Shown piece by piece: positions 16,504-19,353 of a stretch of 19,353 nucleotides of DNA. The notes under the pieces are model-generated. The model saw only the letters and a program-made list of their open reading frames with translations. It was not told the DNA's origin and made no database searches. This DNA comes from Candidatus Parepulonipiscium sp. PG-Nun2H_MBin03 (lineage in GTDB: Bacteria > Bacillota > Clostridia > Lachnospirales > Cellulosilyticaceae): assembly GCA_001995005.1 (NCBI GenBank), contig MDJN01000133.1, positions 1-19,353 on the forward strand, written 5' to 3'. Position numbers and translations under genes: made by a program. Each line of letters begins with the position of its first letter. Positions within the stretch are counted from its first letter, which is position 1.

Positions 16504-17643
16504 ATGAAAATTCTTAGTATATTTGGTACTCGTCCTGAAGCTGTGAAAATGGCCCCATTAATTAAGGAATTGGAAAATGATTGCGAATTAGAAAGTTTTA
16601 TTTGCATTACCGCACAGCATAGAGAAATGCTTGACCAAGTTATGGAGATTTTTAATTTGACGGCTGATTACGATCTCGACATTATGACTAAAAGTCAAAC
16701 ACTAGTCGATATTACTACTAAAGTTTTAACCGGAGTATCTATTATATTAGATGACTTGCATCCTGATTTAGTCTTGGTTCATGGAGATACGACTACTTCT
16801 TTTGCGGCATCGCTTGCAGCATTTTATAAACAAATACCCGTAGGAGATGTTGAGGCTGGGTTGCGCTCATTTAATAAATATGAGCCGTTTCCTGAAGAGA
16901 TTAATCGTCGTCTTACTGGGGTAATAGCAGATGTGCATTTTTCACCTACCGCTACTTCTAAACAAAATTTGCTAGCTGAAGGTGTGTCTGCAGAATCTAT
17001 TTTTATAACTGGTAATACAGTAATAGATGTGTTAAAAACAACCATAATACCAAACTATCGTTTTAAGACTTCCATTTTAAATTTACTTAATAATAAAGAT
17101 AATAAAATCATTACCATAACTGCACATAGACGTGAAAATTTAGGGCAGCCTTTAAGAAATATCTGCTGTGCTATAAAAGAGCTTATTTCTACTCATGGCG
17201 ATTTAGAGATTGTATATGCAGTACATAAAAATCCTGCTGTTATGAATATAGTAGACGAAGTTTTATCTGGTGTAGACAGAGTACACTTAGTCCCGCCACT
17301 CGATTTAAAAGATATGCATAATTTATTGAATTTATCATATCTTATATTAACCGACTCTGGTGGGCTACAAGAAGAAGTTCCTGCTCTTAATAAACCTGTT
17401 CTTGTTCTACGAAACGTAACTGAACGTCCAGAAGGGATCGAAGCTGGTACCTTAAAGCTTGTAGGTACCGATACTGCCAATATAGTGTATAATGTAAATA
17501 CTTTACTAACTAATCAAGTAGAATATAAAAAAATGTCTACCGCTAAAAATCCATTTGGAGATGGTTTTAGCTCTGCTAGAATTGTATCTGCTATAAAATA
17601 TTTTCTTAATCTAAGCGATATTAGAATAAAAGACTATAATTAG
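16504..17643 (+). CDS. mnaA: UDP-N-acetylglucosamine 2-epimerase (non-hydrolysing)
   Basis: Interconverts UDP-GlcNAc and UDP-ManNAc, the precursor of ManNAc-containing wall polymers such as teichoic acid linkage units or capsule. It has 379 residues, the normal family length, with the GT-B fold signatures FGTRPEAVKMAPL (7-19), HGDTTTSF with Asp95, VEAGLRSF with Glu117, PEEINRRL with Glu131, TAHRREN with His208 and the C-terminal nucleotide site LTDSGGLQEEVPAL (282-295). These positions match the E. coli WecB catalytic set closely. AAAGGAG lies nine bases before the ATG. The gene sits 22 bases before atpZ, an arrangement known from other Bacillota (for example Listeria), so it may be cotranscribed with the ATP synthase genes. 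Confidence 0.97.
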   Translation: MKILSIFGTRPEAVKMAPLIKELENDCELESFICITAQHREMLDQVMEIFNLTADYDLDIMTKSQTLVDITTKVLTGVSIILDDLHPDLVLVHGDTTTSFAASLAAFYKQIPVGDVEAGLRSFNKYEPFPEEINRRLTGVIADVHFSPTATSKQNLLAEGVSAESIFITGNTVIDVLKTTIIPNYRFKTSILNLLNNKDNKIITITAHRRENLGQPLRNICCAIKELISTHGDLEIVYAVHKNPAVMNIVDEVLSGVDRVHLVPPLDLKDMHNLLNLSYLILTDSGGLQEEVPALNKPVLVLRNVTERPEGIEAGTLKLVGTDTANIVYNVNTLLTNQVEYKKMSTAKNPFGDGFSSARIVSAIKYFLNLSDIRIKDYN

Positions 17644-17665
17644 TAAATATTAATAAGGTGAAAAC

Positions 17666-17914
17666 ATGAAAAGTAAAAAAGGACTTGCTACTACTTTTGC
17701 TCTGGTTACACAATTAGGATTTTCTATGGTTATCCCTATTTTCCTATGTTTTTTTATAGGAATATTTTTAGATAAAATTACAACACTTAGTCCTTTATTT
17801 TTAATTATATTTATATTTCTAGGGGTAGGCGCTGCATTTAGAAATATGTTTTATATCATTTTAAAGGAAGCGAAAAAGGGTGAGCATCATGAAAAAAGAG
17901 ATTTTAAAAGATAG
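17666..17914 (+). CDS. atpZ: AtpZ-type small membrane protein of the ATP synthase operon
   Basis: An 82-residue protein with two predicted membrane hairpin segments (roughly residues 16-33 and 42-66) and charged ends, matching the AtpZ/AtpI family found at the start of F-type ATP synthase operons in Bacillota. AtpZ homologues act with AtpI in synthase assembly or associated ion transport. AAGGTG lies upstream of the ATG. The 3' end overlaps atpI by about 26 bases, and the gene follows mnaA closely. The call rests on hydropathy, size and position more than on motifs. Confidence 0.85.
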   Translation: MKSKKGLATTFALVTQLGFSMVIPIFLCFFIGIFLDKITTLSPLFLIIFIFLGVGAAFRNMFYIILKEAKKGEHHEKRDFKR

Positions 17915-18248
17915 GTTAATTATTACAATGATTATTTATTCGTTTGTAATATCTATAATAGGAATAATATTTAATGCCGATATTTCCTATGTCATAGGGG
18001 TATGTTGTGGTACTTTAGTTGCAATATATAGACTTATATCACTTAATATATCTCTTAATAAAGCAGTGCATTTACCTGAGGATAAAGCAATCAACTATTC
18101 AAGGGGACAGTACTTAATTAGATATGTTATTACAGGTGCTACACTGATTTTGGCTGCCCTACTGGGGATTTCTACTCTAATAGGCGTTTTTCTGGGATTA
18201 ATAGGAATAAAAGTAGCTGTATTTTCAGAGCTATTTTATCATAAATGA
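17889..18248 (+). CDS. atpI: ATP synthase subunit I (AtpI/UncI)
   Basis: A 119-residue, four-span inner-membrane protein that assists c-ring assembly of F-type ATP synthases; this role is especially documented for Na+-type enzymes. Hydrophobic segments lie at roughly 10-27, 31-49, 75-92 and 95-113. The middle loop (SRGQYLIRYVI) and the C-terminal GVFLGLIGIKVAVFSELF fit PF03899-like subunit I. I chose the ATG at 17889, preceded by AAGGGTGA. A GTG at 17880 would add three residues. It overlaps the end of atpZ and is followed by an unusually long 160-base gap before atpB. Confidence 0.88.
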   Translation: MKKEILKDRLIITMIIYSFVISIIGIIFNADISYVIGVCCGTLVAIYRLISLNISLNKAVHLPEDKAINYSRGQYLIRYVITGATLILAALLGISTLIGVFLGLIGIKVAVFSELFYHK

Positions 18249-18258
18249 AAACTGTTGT

Positions 18259-18316
18259 TTTTGTTGCATAGTACACAAAGCAGTTCTTAACTCTTTGTGC
18301 CTCTACTATATCAAAA
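18259..18316 (+). ncRNA. Predicted structured leader RNA between atpI and atpB
   Basis: The transcript can fold into one long hairpin. TTTTG (18259-18263) pairs with CAAAA (18312-18316), ATAGTA (18268-18273) with TACTAT (18304-18309), CACAAAG (18274-18280) with CTTTGTG (18293-18299), and AGTT (18282-18285) with AACT (18289-18292). This leaves a 3-base loop, a 1-base and a 4-base bulge, and one internal loop: 22 pairs in 58 bases. There is no U run after it, so it is not a standard terminator. I know of no named family for it. An RNA processing, stability or translation-control element is inferred. Confidence 0.5.
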
Positions 18317-18357
18317 TTTCTATTGTGGATAATCTCTAGTAAATAATTTTTGGCAGT

Positions 18358-18371
18358 AACGCCTAGGCGTT
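18358..18371 (+). repeat. Perfect 14-bp palindrome upstream of atpB
   Basis: AACGCCTAGGCGTT is a perfect palindrome in an otherwise AT-rich gap, ending 24 bases before the atpB Shine-Dalgarno. As RNA it would form only a 5-bp stem with a CUAG loop, or a self-dimer; as DNA it could be a protein site. Its function is unknown. Confidence 0.6.
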
Positions 18372-18408
18372 TTGCATATATATTTTTAAACAGAAGGGAG
18401 GGAAAAGA

Positions 18409-19107
18409 GTGGACGAACAATTAGATTTTGGCATACACATGATAATACCCCTGTTTGAAACGAGTGACGGAAGTGTTTTTGGTTTTACTACAACCCATAT
18501 AAATACTTGGATTGTTATAGCAGTCCTTACTATATTTGGTTTATACGTAAACGCAAAAGTGAAAAACTTCAAAACTATTCCAGATACAAAATTTCAAGTA
18601 CTTATTGAAGCTATAGTTGATATGTTTGAATCGTTTACCGCAAGTACGATGGGAGAGAAAAACAAAAGTTTTTCTATGTTTTACGGACCGTTATTTTTGT
18701 TTATATTACTATCAAATTTATCAGGTCTTGTAGGGCTAAGACCACCTACGGCTGACATTGCAACAACTTTTGCACTATCACTTACTACATTTTTTATGAT
18801 TCAGTGGTACGGGGTAAAATCAAAAGGTTTTGGTTACTACAAAGAGCTTATGGAGCCTATACCTCTACTTTTACCACTTAACGTCATCGGTGAGCTTTCA
18901 AACCCAATATCACTAAGTTTTCGTCTATTTGGTAATATTCTAGGTGGAACAATTATTATGGGATTATATTATTCTATGATTCCGTGGTTTGGTTTAATTG
19001 GAATACCATCTTTATTACACATGTATTTTGACATTTTTGCAGGGGCTCTGCAAACACTGATATTTATCATGCTTAGTATGACATTTGTATCTGGTGCTAT
19101 GGAATAG
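18409..19107 (+). CDS. atpB: F-type ATP synthase subunit a
   Basis: The ion-channel subunit of F0, an integral membrane protein of 232 residues with five to six hydrophobic segments. The essential arginine of the ion path is Arg172 in SLSFRLFGNILGG (E. coli Arg210 equivalent), and the last helix has FDIFAGALQTLIFIMLSMTFV-type sequence typical of the family. The start is GTG, with GGAGG seven bases upstream; the next ATG is ten codons in and has no ribosome binding site. The stop overlaps the atpE ribosome binding site. It is preceded by a structured 160-base leader. Confidence 0.97.
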   Translation: MDEQLDFGIHMIIPLFETSDGSVFGFTTTHINTWIVIAVLTIFGLYVNAKVKNFKTIPDTKFQVLIEAIVDMFESFTASTMGEKNKSFSMFYGPLFLFILLSNLSGLVGLRPPTADIATTFALSLTTFFMIQWYGVKSKGFGYYKELMEPIPLLLPLNVIGELSNPISLSFRLFGNILGGTIIMGLYYSMIPWFGLIGIPSLLHMYFDIFAGALQTLIFIMLSMTFVSGAME

Positions 19108-19117
19108 GAGGAGTGAA

Positions 19118-19353
19118 ATGAACATTTTAGATGTATTATTTGGTTGGATGGCTTATACAGACCCTACCGCACTCGTCCTAGGAGCTAGTGCGATAGGTGC
19201 TGGGCTTGCGATGATTGCAGGAATTGGGCCTGGAATAGGACAAGGATTTGCAGCTGGTAAAGCAGCTGAGGCTATGGGCAAAAACCCAAAACATGGCGGA
19301 AGACCTGCAACTTTAGTAATGCTACTTGGAGCTGCAGTTGCAGAAACTTCAGG
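19118..19353 (+). CDS. atpE: F-type ATP synthase subunit c, N-terminal part
   Basis: The rotor-ring proteolipid, cut by the right edge after 78 codons. Helix 1 (about residues 18-43) and the polar loop (GKNPKHGG) are complete, and helix 2 is cut soon after the ion-binding carboxylate. The sequence GIGPGIGQGFAAGKAAE closely resembles the Ilyobacter tartaricus Na+-type c subunit, with Gln42 at its Gln32. Val74, Glu76 and Thr77 match its Val63, Glu65 and Ser66. The N-terminus is about 10 residues longer than in Ilyobacter. AGGAGG lies six bases before the ATG, overlapping the end of atpB. Confidence 0.96.
   Translation, partial: MNILDVLFGWMAYTDPTALVLGASAIGAGLAMIAGIGPGIGQGFAAGKAAEAMGKNPKHGGRPATLVMLLGAAVAETS

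Noticed and set aside
18274..18299. Intrinsic terminator after atpI
   Set aside because: The stem is long but AT-rich and is not followed by a run of T; terminating here would cut off the essential atpB-atpE genes.
1..19353. Mobile elements, CRISPR arrays, toxin-antitoxin or defence genes
   Set aside because: No transposase, integrase, repeat-spacer pattern or known defence domain is visible on either strand. The compact helicase is a plain UvrD-type protein with no partner nuclease beside it.

Overview
The window is low-GC, densely packed DNA that looks like a chromosome segment of an anaerobic member of Bacillota, class Clostridia. The evidence is strong AGGAGG-type ribosome binding sites, A/T-ending codons, a heme-precursor/anaerobic cobalamin operon, an FNT-family formate/nitrite-type channel gene, and an F-type ATP synthase whose c subunit carries the sodium-binding residues of anaerobes. 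I see no tRNA, rRNA, CRISPR array, insertion sequence, prophage or defence island, and no species-level marker.

Layout. (1) 1-8227, minus strand, transcribed right to left: pyrC (dihydroorotase), a B12-binding radical SAM protein, nth (endonuclease III), a UvrD/PcrA-type helicase, an unrecognised 50-residue membrane protein, tex (S1-domain accessory protein), and a formate/nitrite-family channel that runs off the left edge. Genes overlap or lie within a few bases, so this is probably one operon, with a plausible promoter at 8258-8286. (2) 8400-16067, minus strand: cbiL, cbiK, hemA, a precorrin-2 dehydrogenase domain fused to hemC, a cobA-hemD fusion, hemB and hemL, ended by a clear intrinsic terminator at 8334-8362. 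(3) 16068-16503: an AT-rich divergent control region with repeats and palindromes but no recognisable cobalamin riboswitch. (4) 16504-19353, plus strand: mnaA/wecB (UDP-GlcNAc 2-epimerase), atpZ, atpI, atpB and the start of atpE.

How the genes work together. HemA and HemL make 5-aminolevulinate from glutamyl-tRNA. HemB, HemC and HemD carry it to uroporphyrinogen III. CobA and the dehydrogenase domain give precorrin-2 and then sirohydrochlorin. CbiK inserts cobalt and CbiL adds the C20 methyl group. The operon therefore feeds cobalamin (and possibly siroheme) synthesis; no protoheme-branch gene is present in the window. The plus-strand genes start the ATP synthase operon. The visible c-subunit ligands (Gln42, Val74, Glu76, Thr77) predict Na+ rather than H+ coupling.

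The most interesting items are a strongly self-complementary leader between atpI and atpB (18259-18316) followed by a perfect 14-bp palindrome, the shortened precorrin-2 dehydrogenase-HemC fusion with a possible change at the catalytic aspartate, and the small membrane protein translationally coupled to the helicase. Nothing here resembles a complete novel multi-gene system; most genes are recognisable housekeeping or biosynthetic genes.
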